A stretch of 56,963 bases of DNA, taken from the NCBI GenBank assembly GCA_030447245.1, contig JAUJPG010000015.1, positions 1-56,963 on the forward strand, given 5' to 3'. How positions within the stretch are numbered: position 1 is the stretch's first letter; each line of letters opens with the position of its first letter. This document shows, piece after piece, positions 26,776 through 34,910 of the stretch. The DNA is from Chloroflexota bacterium. GTDB taxonomy: Bacteria > Chloroflexota > UBA6077 > JACCZL01. The translations under genes were made by a program, and so were the position numbers. The notes under the pieces are model-generated. The model did not search any database, had not been told where the DNA came from, and saw only the letters and a list, made by a program, of their open reading frames with translations.

Positions 26776-27705
26776 ATGACGGAAGGTCAGCAGAGAGAGA
26801 TTTCGGCGGGGGCGATGCCGGCGCAAGATCGGGGAGGCGAAGCCCCGACGCGGCCCGGGGCGGTCTCGATCGTCATCCCATCGTGGAGCGGGGATGTCCG
26901 TCGAGTACGCGAGAGTATCGAACGGCAAACCTTCCGCGACTGCACAGTGCAGGTCGTACGCGGGGTCGGCCCGGCGGCGCGGGCTCGGAATCTCGGAGCC
27001 GCCGCCACGTCGGGCAGACTTCTCCTCTTCATCGATGATGACGCCTACTTCGGCCACGAGCGCGTCCTCCAAACATTGGTGACGACGTTGGAGTCCGATC
27101 CCACGATCGGCGTCGTCGGGCCGTCGAAGCTGATCCCCCCGAACGCTACGTGGCTGCAGCGTCGCATCGCGGCGGAAGTACCGCGTTGGGTCTACCCCGC
27201 GTTGCGCGGGGACGCTGAAAGTAACCCGCCGCTGGATCGCTACGGGTTCACGGGTATCACGACCACGTGCTGCCTCCTGCCACGGACGGTCTTCGAGGAG
27301 CTCGGCGGGTTCGACGAGGGACTCACGACCGGGGAAGATACGGACTTCTTCTACCGCATCCGTCGGGCGGGGTATCGATTCGTGATCCCGCGCGACTGCT
27401 GGGTGTACCACGACCCTCCGCGTGACCTGGATGGGCTGCTGCGCAAGAGCTTCCGGTACGGTATGAACCATGCGTGGGAGGCGCGGAAGTGGCCGGGGCG
27501 GCACATGGACGTCGTGCCGCTCGATCGCTGGTACGGCAAGCTTCTGGTTCTCCTCTCACCGCTGTTCTTCGTCCCGAGCCTCTTCGTCCACCTCTATTTC
27601 GATCCCGTGCGCCGCGTGCGGGTGGGCTTCCGGCCGTTGAAGGCGCTCGCAACTTACGCCACGTTCTACGGCTACGCGTGGGGGTGGTTCCATAACGCTC
27701 GTTGA
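26776..27705 (+). CDS. GT2 family glycosyltransferase
   Basis: About 309 residues. VSIVIPSWSGDVRRVRESI opens the GT-A fold, LLLFIDDDAYFG is the metal site and LTTGEDTDFFYRIRRAGY the acceptor-side ED motif. A hydrophobic segment near the C-terminus (LLVLLSPLFFVPSLFVHLYF) should anchor it in the membrane. ATG 26776 gives a sensible 29-residue leader; the frame is open further upstream but would overlap the divergent gene. It is the first gene of the forward GT2 pair. Confidence 0.84.
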   Translation: MTEGQQREISAGAMPAQDRGGEAPTRPGAVSIVIPSWSGDVRRVRESIERQTFRDCTVQVVRGVGPAARARNLGAAATSGRLLLFIDDDAYFGHERVLQTLVTTLESDPTIGVVGPSKLIPPNATWLQRRIAAEVPRWVYPALRGDAESNPPLDRYGFTGITTTCCLLPRTVFEELGGFDEGLTTGEDTDFFYRIRRAGYRFVIPRDCWVYHDPPRDLDGLLRKSFRYGMNHAWEARKWPGRHMDVVPLDRWYGKLLVLLSPLFFVPSLFVHLYFDPVRRVRVGFRPLKALATYATFYGYAWGWFHNAR

Positions 27706-28780
27706 GCAAACGCCCGCGGAGCAGCCGATCGTCTCGGTCGTCGTCGTCAGCTACAACACCGCGGCGTTGCTGCGCGACTGCCTTGCTTCGCTGTTCGGCG
27801 AGGGCAGTGGGGCAGTTGGCGAAATCCTGGTCGTGGATAATGCTTCGACCGACGGCAGCCCGGCGATGGTGCGCGGCGAGTTTCCGAGCGTGCGGCTCAT
27901 CGCCAACCAAGAGAACCTCGGGTTTGGGGTCGCGAACAACCAGGGTGTGGCCGCGGCGCGAGGCCGGCATGTACTCCTGCTGAACAGCGACACGGTCGTG
28001 CCGTCGGGGACGGTCGCCCTCCTGCTGGCCAAGCTTCAGGAGGACTCCGAAGTTGGCATGGTCGGCCCGCGCCTCGTCAATGCTGACGGCAGCGCGCAGC
28101 GTTCCGCGTTCCGCTTTCCGACCCCCACGATCCTCCTGCTCGAGCAACTCAGCCTGGCTCGGCTTCTCCCAGTGGTGCGCCGACGCGATGTTGGGTCGGG
28201 AAGAGATGACTCTCTGTCGGTCGATTGGCTGTTGGGGGCCTGCTTGCTCGCGCGCCGCGACCTCCTGCAAACCCTTGGCCCGTTCGATCCGCGGTTCTTC
28301 ATGTACGGCGAGGACATCGATCTCTGCTATCGGCTGCGAGCGACCGGCTGGGACATCCGCCTCGTGCCGGAAGCCGTGATCACCCATCTCGGCGGGCAGA
28401 GCGCCCGCCGCTACCGCGTGCAGATGGCCCTGCGGTCTACGGAGAGCATGTACCTGTTCTACCGCAAGCATTACAGCACCCCGGCTCTGTTCTCCGCCGT
28501 CTTGATCTTCCGCGGGGTGGCGGCGATGAAGTGGCTGCGAGATGTCGGCCGGTTGGGCTGGTTCGCGCTGCGCGGCAGCGAGCGCGAACATATCCGGCTG
28601 TTGCTGGAGGACCTCGGGCTGTGGGTACGTGTCGTCCGGTTGCACCCCCCGCCGCAGGTACTGCCGGCCACCGAAGACTACCCCGACGACTCCGTGCCTC
28701 GGCGGCGCTGGCGTTGCGCAGCGCTGACCTCCGTTCCCACTCTCCGAGCATTGACAGCGGGCATCGCGTCGCTACCCTGA
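27692..28780 (+). CDS. GT2 glycosyltransferase (rhamnosyltransferase-like) with an apparent ATA start
   Basis: About 362 residues. IVSVVVVSYNTAALLRDCL opens the fold, VDNASTDGS binds nucleotide, LLLNSDTVVPSG is the metal site and FMYGEDIDLCYRLRATGW the acceptor motif, as in WbbL-like enzymes. The first canonical start codon (TTG 27767) would remove the first beta strand. The frame is open from 27641 and has no ATG, GTG or TTG before 27767. ATA at 27692 is preceded by GGGGGTGG at suitable spacing and overlaps the upstream gene by 14 bases, so I start the gene there. Confidence 0.78.
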   Translation: MTLVEQTPAEQPIVSVVVVSYNTAALLRDCLASLFGEGSGAVGEILVVDNASTDGSPAMVRGEFPSVRLIANQENLGFGVANNQGVAAARGRHVLLLNSDTVVPSGTVALLLAKLQEDSEVGMVGPRLVNADGSAQRSAFRFPTPTILLLEQLSLARLLPVVRRRDVGSGRDDSLSVDWLLGACLLARRDLLQTLGPFDPRFFMYGEDIDLCYRLRATGWDIRLVPEAVITHLGGQSARRYRVQMALRSTESMYLFYRKHYSTPALFSAVLIFRGVAAMKWLRDVGRLGWFALRGSEREHIRLLLEDLGLWVRVVRLHPPPQVLPATEDYPDDSVPRRRWRCAALTSVPTLRALTAGIASLP

Positions 28781-29010
28781 CGGGCAGCGATCACCGTGCT
28801 CCTCACGGACCATTCCTCCGAGGCGCCACGTCGCGGCACCCGGGCAATCGCGCTGCCGTACTACGGGTGGATATTGAACCGAGCCGACACTCGACCTGGG
28901 TTTATCATTCCCCGAGGTGACGGGCGATCTGGCGCTCAGCGTCCTGGTTGACCGGTCCGCCTGCACGTGGTTTGATGAGGCCATCATCGGTCCTTGGGAG
29001 GGACGTGACG

Positions 29011-30132
29011 ATGGCCGGACAGACCCACGAGGTGCGCATCGATCGGTCGAAGAGCCTGGCCGAGGAACCGCGAACCGGCCACAACCGCTGGCACGAAGCG
29101 ATCCCGCCGGTCCTGCGCGTCCGGCCCGGCGATGGGGTGGTGCTCGAAACCCGTGACGCCTTCGACGGCCAGCTCACCGACGCGAGCACCGTTGACGATG
29201 TTGCACGCGCCGACCTGAACCCGGTCCACCCGCTGACCGGGCCGGTCTACGTCGAGGGGGCCGAGCCGGGCGACCTGCTCGAGGTGCGGATCGGCGAGAT
29301 CACCCCACAGCCGTTCGGGTACACGGTCCAGGTCCCTGGCTTCGGCTTCCTGCGCGACGATTTCCCGGAGCCGCACATCGTCCGCTGGCGGATCGCCGAC
29401 GGCTGGGCCGAGTCGGACGACCTGCCAGGCGTGCGCATCCCGGGCGCTCCGTTCATGGGCGTGATCGGGGTGGCGCCCTCGGCCGAGCTGCGCGAGACGC
29501 AGCGGGCCCGCGAGGCCGAGCTGGCTGCCCGCGGCGGGGTGGCCCTGCCGCCAGACCCGGCCGGCGCCGTCCCGAGCGACTCGCGCCTGGCTGCCGAGGG
29601 CCTGCGGACGGTCCCGCCGCGCGAGACTGGCGGCAACCTCGACATCAAGCAGCTCGCGGCTGGGACGACGCTGCTGATCCCGGTCTGGACGCCGGGCGCG
29701 CTCTTCTCGGTCGGCGACGCCCACTTCGCCCAGGGCGACGGCGAGGCCTGCGGAACGGCGATCGAGATGGCGGCCACCTTCAGCGGCGAGCTCCACCTCC
29801 GCAAAGGCGAGGCCGCCCGCCGCGACATCCGGAGCGTCCAGTTCAGCCGCGAGGAGTACGTCGTCGCGCCTGAGTTCCAGGCTCCCCGCCGCTTCTATGC
29901 TACGACCGGGATGTCTGTGCGCGCCGACGGCCGCAACGAGTCCGAGGACGCGACCCTGGCCGCCCGCAACGCCCTGCTGGCAATGATCGACTACCTGGTG
30001 TCCGAGCGCGGCTTCGATCGCCAGCAGGCCTACGCGTTGTGCAGCGTCGCCGTAGACCTCAAGGTCAGCGAGCTCGTCGACGTCCCCAACTTCGTCGTCT
30101 CCGCTTTCTTGCCCCTCGACCTCTTCGTCTGA
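29011..30132 (+). CDS. Acetamidase/formamidase family protein
   Basis: A 373-residue FmdA/AmdA-type amidase, which hydrolyses short-chain amides to ammonia and the acid. Typical segments are GHNRWHEAIPPVLRVRPGD, LTGPVYVEGAEPGDLLEV, GNLDIKQLAAGTTLLIPV and GDAHFAQGDGEACGTAIE, the last two holding the expected metal and catalytic residues. ATG 29011 follows GGGAGGG; an upstream ATG at 28948 lacks a ribosome binding site. The 230 bases upstream contain no recognisable gene. Confidence 0.88.
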   Translation: MAGQTHEVRIDRSKSLAEEPRTGHNRWHEAIPPVLRVRPGDGVVLETRDAFDGQLTDASTVDDVARADLNPVHPLTGPVYVEGAEPGDLLEVRIGEITPQPFGYTVQVPGFGFLRDDFPEPHIVRWRIADGWAESDDLPGVRIPGAPFMGVIGVAPSAELRETQRAREAELAARGGVALPPDPAGAVPSDSRLAAEGLRTVPPRETGGNLDIKQLAAGTTLLIPVWTPGALFSVGDAHFAQGDGEACGTAIEMAATFSGELHLRKGEAARRDIRSVQFSREEYVVAPEFQAPRRFYATTGMSVRADGRNESEDATLAARNALLAMIDYLVSERGFDRQQAYALCSVAVDLKVSELVDVPNFVVSAFLPLDLFV

Positions 30133-30214
30133 CGGGTGCGCCCGCCCGACGAGCTGCCAGGACCGGCCCGAAGCGTCACGTCCCAGATGATCTCCCCCGC
30201 GAAAGGACGGTGTC

Positions 30215-30661
30215 ATGTCGGACACTCCCCCTGCGTTCGACCCGAGCGGGTTCTCGCTTGAGCCTCTCGGGCGGCGCATCGACAAGCCCTGGGGCTTCGA
30301 GGTGTTGCTGTCGCCGCCTGACGCTCCCTATACGTCGAAGCTGATCCACGTGCGGGCCGGCCGTCGGCTCAGCTTGCAGGTTCACGACACCAAGGTCGAG
30401 ACCCAGACGCTTGTCGCCGGCCGCGGCAGCGTGGTGCTCGAAGGGTCAGACGGGCAGCTTCACGACGTGCCGATGGAGCCCGGCGTTGGCTACCACGTCG
30501 CCGTTGGCCAGCGGCACCGCCTCTGCGCCGCGCCTGACCAGGACGCGACCATCTTCGAGGCCTCGACCCCGGAGCTCGGCACCACCTACCGCCTCGAAGA
30601 CGACTACACCCGACCCCACGAGACCGAGGCGCTGCGGAAGGCTGAGCGAGCGGAGTCGTGA
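30215..30661 (+). CDS. Cupin protein, mannose-6-phosphate isomerase type II-like
   Basis: A 148-residue single cupin. KPWGFEVLLSPP opens the fold, LIHVRAGRRLSLQVHDTKVET supplies the first metal motif, and GVGYHVAVGQRHRLCA the second histidine motif. This matches the isolated C-terminal isomerase domain of GDP-mannose pyrophosphorylase/mannose-6-phosphate isomerase proteins. It may supply sugar precursors for the glycan locus, though it stands apart from it. AAAGGACGG precedes ATG 30215. The N-terminus aligns as expected, so it is not truncated. Confidence 0.75.
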   Translation: MSDTPPAFDPSGFSLEPLGRRIDKPWGFEVLLSPPDAPYTSKLIHVRAGRRLSLQVHDTKVETQTLVAGRGSVVLEGSDGQLHDVPMEPGVGYHVAVGQRHRLCAAPDQDATIFEASTPELGTTYRLEDDYTRPHETEALRKAERAES

Positions 30662-31174
30662 CTCCGAAGATCGAGACAGAGCCGGCCCCGGCCTCCGTTT
30701 TGGGGACCAGCTCGGTCGGCTGGGGCTGACCGAGGCTGAGCTCGAGATCGTCGCCCAGCGCGGCGACGACGCCGCGACGTTGAGGCCGCTCATGAAGGTG
30801 CCGCCACCGGTCGCCAACAGGACCAGGCTGAGGGTCAGCCGTCTCCGGCGTCGGAGGGCGTGGTGGAGCGCCAGGACCAGCGTCGGTCCGAGGGCGCCCG
30901 CCATCCGTGCGGCCAGCGCCCCGCCTGATCCGGTGGTCGGGCCCTGGTACAGCACGACCTCGCTGATCGCCTCGCGGATGGTCATCCGGCTCGCGCCAAC
31001 GACCGGCGCGGCGGCGGCCAGCAGGGACGTGAGCAGACCGGCCAGCGCCACGTTGAGCAGGAGATCCCGCGGACGGTCGTGGGACCGCCCGTAGCAGACG
31101 CCAGCCGCCCAGGAGAGCTGCCCAAGGCGCAGTGCTTGCCGGCCGAAGTTCCAGCGACGGCCCTTGACATCCAT
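30446..31174 (-). CDS. Putative small membrane protein divergent from tetR
   Basis: The first 130 residues contain two hydrophobic segments (LLLNVALAGLLTSLLAAAAP and LTLSLVLLATGGGTFMSGL) separated by basic loops, so a small membrane protein divergent from the TetR gene is plausible. The remaining frame looks like read-through into DNA antisense to the cupin gene, so the true end is uncertain and the gene may be broken near 30.7 kb. No family is recognised and there is no clear ribosome binding site. Confidence 0.3.
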   Translation of the reverse strand: MDVKGRRWNFGRQALRLGQLSWAAGVCYGRSHDRPRDLLLNVALAGLLTSLLAAAAPVVGASRMTIREAISEVVLYQGPTTGSGGALAARMAGALGPTLVLALHHALRRRRRLTLSLVLLATGGGTFMSGLNVAASSPRWATISSSASVSPSRPSWSPKRRPGPALSRSSESRLRSLSLPQRLGLVGSGVVVFEAVGGAELRGRGLEDGRVLVRRGAEAVPLANGDVVANAGLHRHVVKLPV

Positions 31175-31208
31175 GCTTGACGTTGTTATCTTAGTGAACT
31201 ATGTTAAC
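31164..31208 (+). promoter_or_regulatory. Promoter and 24-bp palindromic operator of the TetR gene
   Basis: TTGACA (31164-31169), a 17-base spacer and TATCTT (31187-31192) place the transcription start at or next to the ATG at 31201, so the message is probably leaderless. A 24-base imperfect palindrome, GTTAnCnTAGTnnACTAnGnTAAC (31185-31208, 18 of 24 positions symmetric), covers the -10 box and start codon. This is the usual layout for TetR self-repression. The region is strikingly AT-rich for this genome. Confidence 0.6.
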
Positions 31209-31803
31209 AAGCCGAGCGCGGCGGGAGCGGCAGCGGCAGCAGCTCCGCCAGGCAATCTTGAACGCCGCCGGCGAGCTGATCCTCGAGCGCGGCTACGACG
31301 GCTTCGCGCTCCGGCCGGTTGCTGAGCGCATCGGCTACTCGGCCACCACGATCTACCTCCACTTCGCAGACAAGGACGCGCTCATCGCGGCCGTCATCGA
31401 CGAGGGCTTCGGACGCTTCCTGCGCGCGCTCCAAGCCGTTGACACCCCCGACCCGCTCGGGCGCATCGCCGATCTGGGCCGTGCCTACGTACGCTTCGGG
31501 CTGGAGAACCGCGTCTACTACCAGCTCATGTTCATGCAGCGCCCCGACCTGCTGAACGTCGGGTCCCGCGAGCACCAGCGGGAGCGGACCGGGACCTTCG
31601 AGATCCTGGTCGACGCGGTGCAGCGCGCGCTAGACGCCGGCGCGCTCCGTCCGGACGACCCGGTGGACTACAGCCGGGTCCTGTGGGCGGCCGTGCACGG
31701 CATCGTCGCGCTGGCCGTGAAGCTGCCGCGCTTCGATGACACCACCGTCGCTCGCACGACCGAGCTGATGCTTGACCTGCTCAACCGAGGGATCGAGAGA
31801 TAA
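31201..31803 (+). CDS. TetR/AcrR family transcriptional regulator
   Basis: A 200-residue repressor. The N-terminal helix-turn-helix is RERQRQQLRQAILNAAGELI ... GYSATTIYLHFADKDALIAA (residues 6-60), followed by an all-helical ligand domain similar to the TetR_C_33-type. It sits on its own palindromic operator (31185-31208) and is followed 11 bases later by a membrane protein gene, with which it is probably co-transcribed. The inducing ligand is unknown. Confidence 0.87.
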   Translation: MLTSRARRERQRQQLRQAILNAAGELILERGYDGFALRPVAERIGYSATTIYLHFADKDALIAAVIDEGFGRFLRALQAVDTPDPLGRIADLGRAYVRFGLENRVYYQLMFMQRPDLLNVGSREHQRERTGTFEILVDAVQRALDAGALRPDDPVDYSRVLWAAVHGIVALAVKLPRFDDTTVARTTELMLDLLNRGIER

Positions 31804-31814
31804 AGAGGTAGGCC

Positions 31815-33179
31815 GTGGAGACGATCTTCTCGCTCAGCAATCTGGTGGTCATGCCGTTCTGGCTGCTAATGATCTGCCTGCCGCGCTGGTGCGCGACCAC
31901 ACGGCTGGTGAGCTCGCCGCTGGTGGCCGTTCCGGCGGCCACCCTGTACGCCGCGCTCATCCTGCCGCGGGCCGTGGCGGTCGTGCCCGCCGTGGCGCGC
32001 CCTGAGCTGTTCCAGGTTGCGGCGCTCCTCGGGATCCCAGACGGCGCGACGATCGCCTGGGCGCATTTCCTGGCGTTCGACCTGTTCGTCGGCCGCTGGA
32101 TCTACCTCGATGGTCGCGAGCGGGGGATGAGCGCCTGGCTGATCTCGCCGCTGCTGTTCGTGACGCTGCTGCTGGGTCCGCTTGGCTTGCTCGCCTACCT
32201 CGTCGTCCGCGCCGCGGCGCGGCGTCCCCTCGCGGCGGTTGCCGGCCGCGCCCTGGCGACGAACCGACCGCTCGCCCTCCTCGGCCTGTCCATGCTGGCC
32301 ACGCTCGCCGCGGCGCTGGTCGGCCTGGTCGCCGATCCCCGCGTCATCACTGGTGCCCCGGCCTGGCTGAAGCCGGCCAAGTTTGCCATCTCCATCGCCA
32401 TCTACGCGTTTACGCTGCTCTGGCTGCTCAGGTTCATCGAGGGTCGCCGGTGGCTGGTGCGCCTGGCGTCGGTCGCGATCGCCTCCGCCCTCTTCATCGA
32501 GATGGCCATCATCGTCCTCCAGGTTGGGCGCGGCACGACCAGCCACTTCAACGTCGACACCTCGCTTGACGCCACGCTCTGGGGCACGATGGGCACGATG
32601 ATCGTCGTCGTCTGGCTGATGACGCTGCTCGTGGCCGCGCTGCTTCTGCGCCAGCGACTGCCCGACCCGGCATTTGCCTGGGGGTTGCGGCTGGGGCTGC
32701 TGATCAGCCTGCTTGGCATGGCGATCGCCTTCCCGATGACGCAGCCCACCGCGGCCCAGATCGACGGGGCGCGCGCGTCCGGCCAGCGGCTAACGGTGGC
32801 CGGCGCCCACACCATCGGGGCACCTGACGGCGGCCCCGGTTTGCCGGTGGTCGGCTGGAGCACGGAGGCCGGCGACCTGCGCGCGGCCCACTTCGTCGGC
32901 CTGCATGGGCTCCAGGTGATGCCGCTGGCCGCCTGGCTGGTCGGGCGCCGCCGGCGGCTCGGCGCGGGCCAGCGGGTGGCGCTCGTCTGGACCGGTGCCG
33001 GCCTGTATGGCGGGTTGGTGCTCGTGCTCGCCTGGCAAGCGCTGCGCGGGCAGCCGCTCGTGGCACCCGACGCGGCGACACTGGCCGCGCTGGCCGGGCT
33101 GCTCGCCGCGTCGGCGATCACGGCCGGGGCCATCCTGCTGCACGGGAGCGGCAGGATGGTAGAGGAGCCAGCGATCTGA
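31815..33179 (+). CDS. ABA4-like membrane protein with an extra C-terminal membrane domain
   Basis: About 454 residues, almost entirely hydrophobic. Residues 1-140 match the ABA4-like pattern (IFSLSNLVVMPFWLLMICLP; AHFLAFDLFVGRWIYLDGRE; LLGPLGLLAYLVVR). ABA4 is a plant protein of neoxanthin synthesis; bacterial relatives are uncharacterised. The second half holds about seven helices with conserved-looking PAWLKPAKFAISIAIYAFTL and AAHFVGLHGLQVMPLAAWLV segments, which I do not recognise as a named family. GTG 31815 follows AGAGGTAGG. It is probably controlled by the TetR gene upstream. Confidence 0.7.
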   Translation: METIFSLSNLVVMPFWLLMICLPRWCATTRLVSSPLVAVPAATLYAALILPRAVAVVPAVARPELFQVAALLGIPDGATIAWAHFLAFDLFVGRWIYLDGRERGMSAWLISPLLFVTLLLGPLGLLAYLVVRAAARRPLAAVAGRALATNRPLALLGLSMLATLAAALVGLVADPRVITGAPAWLKPAKFAISIAIYAFTLLWLLRFIEGRRWLVRLASVAIASALFIEMAIIVLQVGRGTTSHFNVDTSLDATLWGTMGTMIVVVWLMTLLVAALLLRQRLPDPAFAWGLRLGLLISLLGMAIAFPMTQPTAAQIDGARASGQRLTVAGAHTIGAPDGGPGLPVVGWSTEAGDLRAAHFVGLHGLQVMPLAAWLVGRRRRLGAGQRVALVWTGAGLYGGLVLVLAWQALRGQPLVAPDAATLAALAGLLAASAITAGAILLHGSGRMVEEPAI

Positions 33180-33232
33180 CAGCGGCCTGAGGCCGGTCGA
33201 CATCGTGGGTGTGCGTCAGACCAAGTCGTCCG

Positions 33233-33319
33233 GTTGCCTACGGCTGGCCGTGCAGCCTGTCGGATGATGAGGTGCTAGAGCGCCTGCTTGCGCTCAACCT
33301 GCCCCGCGAGCCGGTGTAG
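33233..33319 (+). pseudogene. C-terminal scrap of a DNA methyltransferase (type IIL/Eco57I-like)
   Basis: About 28 codons ending in TAG read VAYGWPCSLSDDEVLERLLA and then LNLPREPV. This matches, from memory, the C-terminal end of large restriction-modification DNA methylases (YGWP..LSDEEIL.RLLALN). Nothing of the rest of the gene remains upstream, where the membrane protein gene ends at 33179. It is best read as a gene relic. A homology search would settle it. Confidence 0.5.
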
Positions 33320-33604
33320 CGCTCTGACCCGGAGAGCGACCGCGTCGCTCCGCCCTGGCCGCCCCGCCTGGGAGGAGCGCCCCGTGTGGACACCAGACGG
33401 CCCAGGTTCGTCAAAGTACTCCTCGGCAGCCCGGTTCAGCACAAGGACTGCGTCGAACAAGACGCCGTCCCGAGGCGTTCCATCAGCGCCATGGCACGGA
33501 CCTACGCCCAGCCAATTTTGCCGTGCACGGGAGAACTCAGGGCCTCGGCGCCCGTCCCCGCACCGTCTCTGCACCGACCCTCCGGACCGTCCCTGTTTTC
33601 CTCT

Positions 33605-33858
33605 GTTGCCCTGTTCGTCGAGACGAAGATTACGGGAAAGAACCAGGTCAGCCTGCCGGCCCAGGGTATGCGTGAGCTCGGGTGGGAGCGTGGCGACGGG
33701 CTCTCCGTGGAGGTCTCTGGTGAGGACATGCTGTTGCTCGTCCGCCGCCCGAAGAGCTGGGCCGACTACTTCTCGGTGAGATGGGCGACGTCGTCGGCGA
33801 TCATGAGGATGTTCTGCGCTACTTGGACGAAGAACGGGCTGGTTGGGAGCGCGAGTAG
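33605..33858 (+). pseudogene. Frameshifted AbrB/MazE-type antitoxin
   Basis: KITGKNQVSLPAQGMRELGW continues with RGDGLSVEV and LLLVRRPKSWADYF, an AbrB/SpoVT swapped-hairpin antitoxin. Near 33775 the frame shifts: the expected continuation (EMGDVVGDHEDVLRYLDEER, then AGWERE and a TAG at 33856) is in another frame, consistent with loss of one G in TCGGTGAG. There is also no clear start codon before the conserved region, and no toxin gene follows. It looks decayed, although a sequencing error could explain the single shift. Confidence 0.65.
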
Positions 33859-33903
33859 CGCGGTGCGAGCCGCTCAGCTCGATCGCGCACTCGGCGCCGC
33901 CAA

Positions 33904-34590
33904 TTAGAACCGCAAGCCTAGCTCGCGTGCCAATGCTGACCGCCCGGCCAGGGTCAAGTCGAGGGCCCGCTCATTACAGCGGCGGGTCACCCAGGCGCGG
34001 TCTACCAGGCGTCCAAGCAGGGCCGCGCCGAGGGCCCCCGCGAGGTGGGGGCGGCGCTCGGTCCAGTCCAGGCACCGTCGAGCAAACGAGCGCCGGGCCC
34101 GCCGCGCCGCCTGGAGGTCCACGCCGAAGGCGGCGAACCAGGCCTCCCCTCGGCCGGTCACGCGGTGCTCGACACCATCCTCTCGGAGGATTCCGCGCTC
34201 CAGCAAGGCGCATCGCATGGCTACGCCAAGCTGGCCAGCCAGGTGGTCGTAGCACGTTCGTGCAAAGCGGAGCTCGTGCAACGCCGCGCGCTCGAATGGA
34301 TCCTCTCCCAGGGGCGGCCCGACGAGCACGCCGAGTGTCTCCAGGGCGCGAGCGACCTCTCGGCCGGCAAGACGATAGTAGCGATGGCGTCCCTGGACCT
34401 CAACGCTGAGCAGACTGCCCGCCACGAGCTTGGCGAGGTGCGCGCTGGCGGTTGACGGCGCGACCTCCGCGCCGGCGGCCAGTTCGGTGGCGGTGAGAGC
34501 TCGACCACCCAGCAGCTCCGCCAGCATCACGGCACGCGGAGGCTCGGCGATCAGGGCGGCGATCGGGGCGAAATGCGGATGGCGGATCAT
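33904..34590 (-). CDS. ArsR family winged-helix transcriptional regulator
   Basis: A 228-residue protein. The N-terminal ArsR-type winged helix spans residues 1-85 (LIAEPPRAVMLAELLGGRAL, TATELAAGAEVAPSTASAHL, with a wing VEVQGRHRYYRLAG). The C-terminal 130 residues are an Arg-rich region containing two cysteines (C113, and C203 near the end) and no known ligand domain that I recognise. No classical metal-binding ELCVCDL motif is present. It stands alone; its target could be the FUSC-like gene transcribed away from it. Confidence 0.82.
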   Translation of the reverse strand: MIRHPHFAPIAALIAEPPRAVMLAELLGGRALTATELAAGAEVAPSTASAHLAKLVAGSLLSVEVQGRHRYYRLAGREVARALETLGVLVGPPLGEDPFERAALHELRFARTCYDHLAGQLGVAMRCALLERGILREDGVEHRVTGRGEAWFAAFGVDLQAARRARRSFARRCLDWTERRPHLAGALGAALLGRLVDRAWVTRRCNERALDLTLAGRSALARELGLRF

Positions 34591-34754
34591 GGGGGCAAGA
34601 ATACGCTACGCCGCGCCAGGACGCTGCGGTCCAGGTCGAATCGTCCTTAGTCCTTCGATCGGCGCCGAAGCGTCCTGGAAGCGCGCATCCCGGGCTCCTG
34701 CTCCGCTATCCTGTGGTCGATCGTCCTCTTGGCTGCGCAAGGGCGGTGGAGTCG

Positions 34755-34898
34755 ATGCGCGAGCACGCCACGGCCGAGCCGGCGGATGGGCCGGCGGAAG
34801 ACCGGTCTGATCGTCCCGATTCGGCTGACCGGTCTGATCGGTGGCATCGGGCTGCCGACCGGCTGCGCGGGTGGCTGCCCGGGATGGTGGCGGTCTAG
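34755..34898 (+). other. In-frame 5' segment of the FUSC-like gene ending at an amber codon
   Basis: ATG 34755, preceded by GGTGGAG, opens MREHATAEPADG and runs 47 codons to a TAG at 34896-34898. It is in the same frame as the membrane protein that follows. The sequence around the stop (LPGMVAV-stop-SALAVGIAWWLA) reads as one continuous membrane helix, so the TAG probably replaced a sense codon such as CAG. Confidence 0.55.
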
Positions 34899-34910
34899 TC
34901 TGCACTGGCC

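Noticed and set aside
26659..27504. N-terminal extension of the second fusion protein back to 27504
   Set aside because: It would run through the forward GT2 gene and lacks conserved sequence; similarity to the paralogue begins just after 26658.
27323..28645. 440-codon reverse frame across the two forward GT2 genes
   Set aside because: Shadow of two clear GT-A proteins.
28984..30285. 433-codon reverse frame opposite the amidase gene
   Set aside because: Low-complexity antisense product; the forward strand has a complete amidase.
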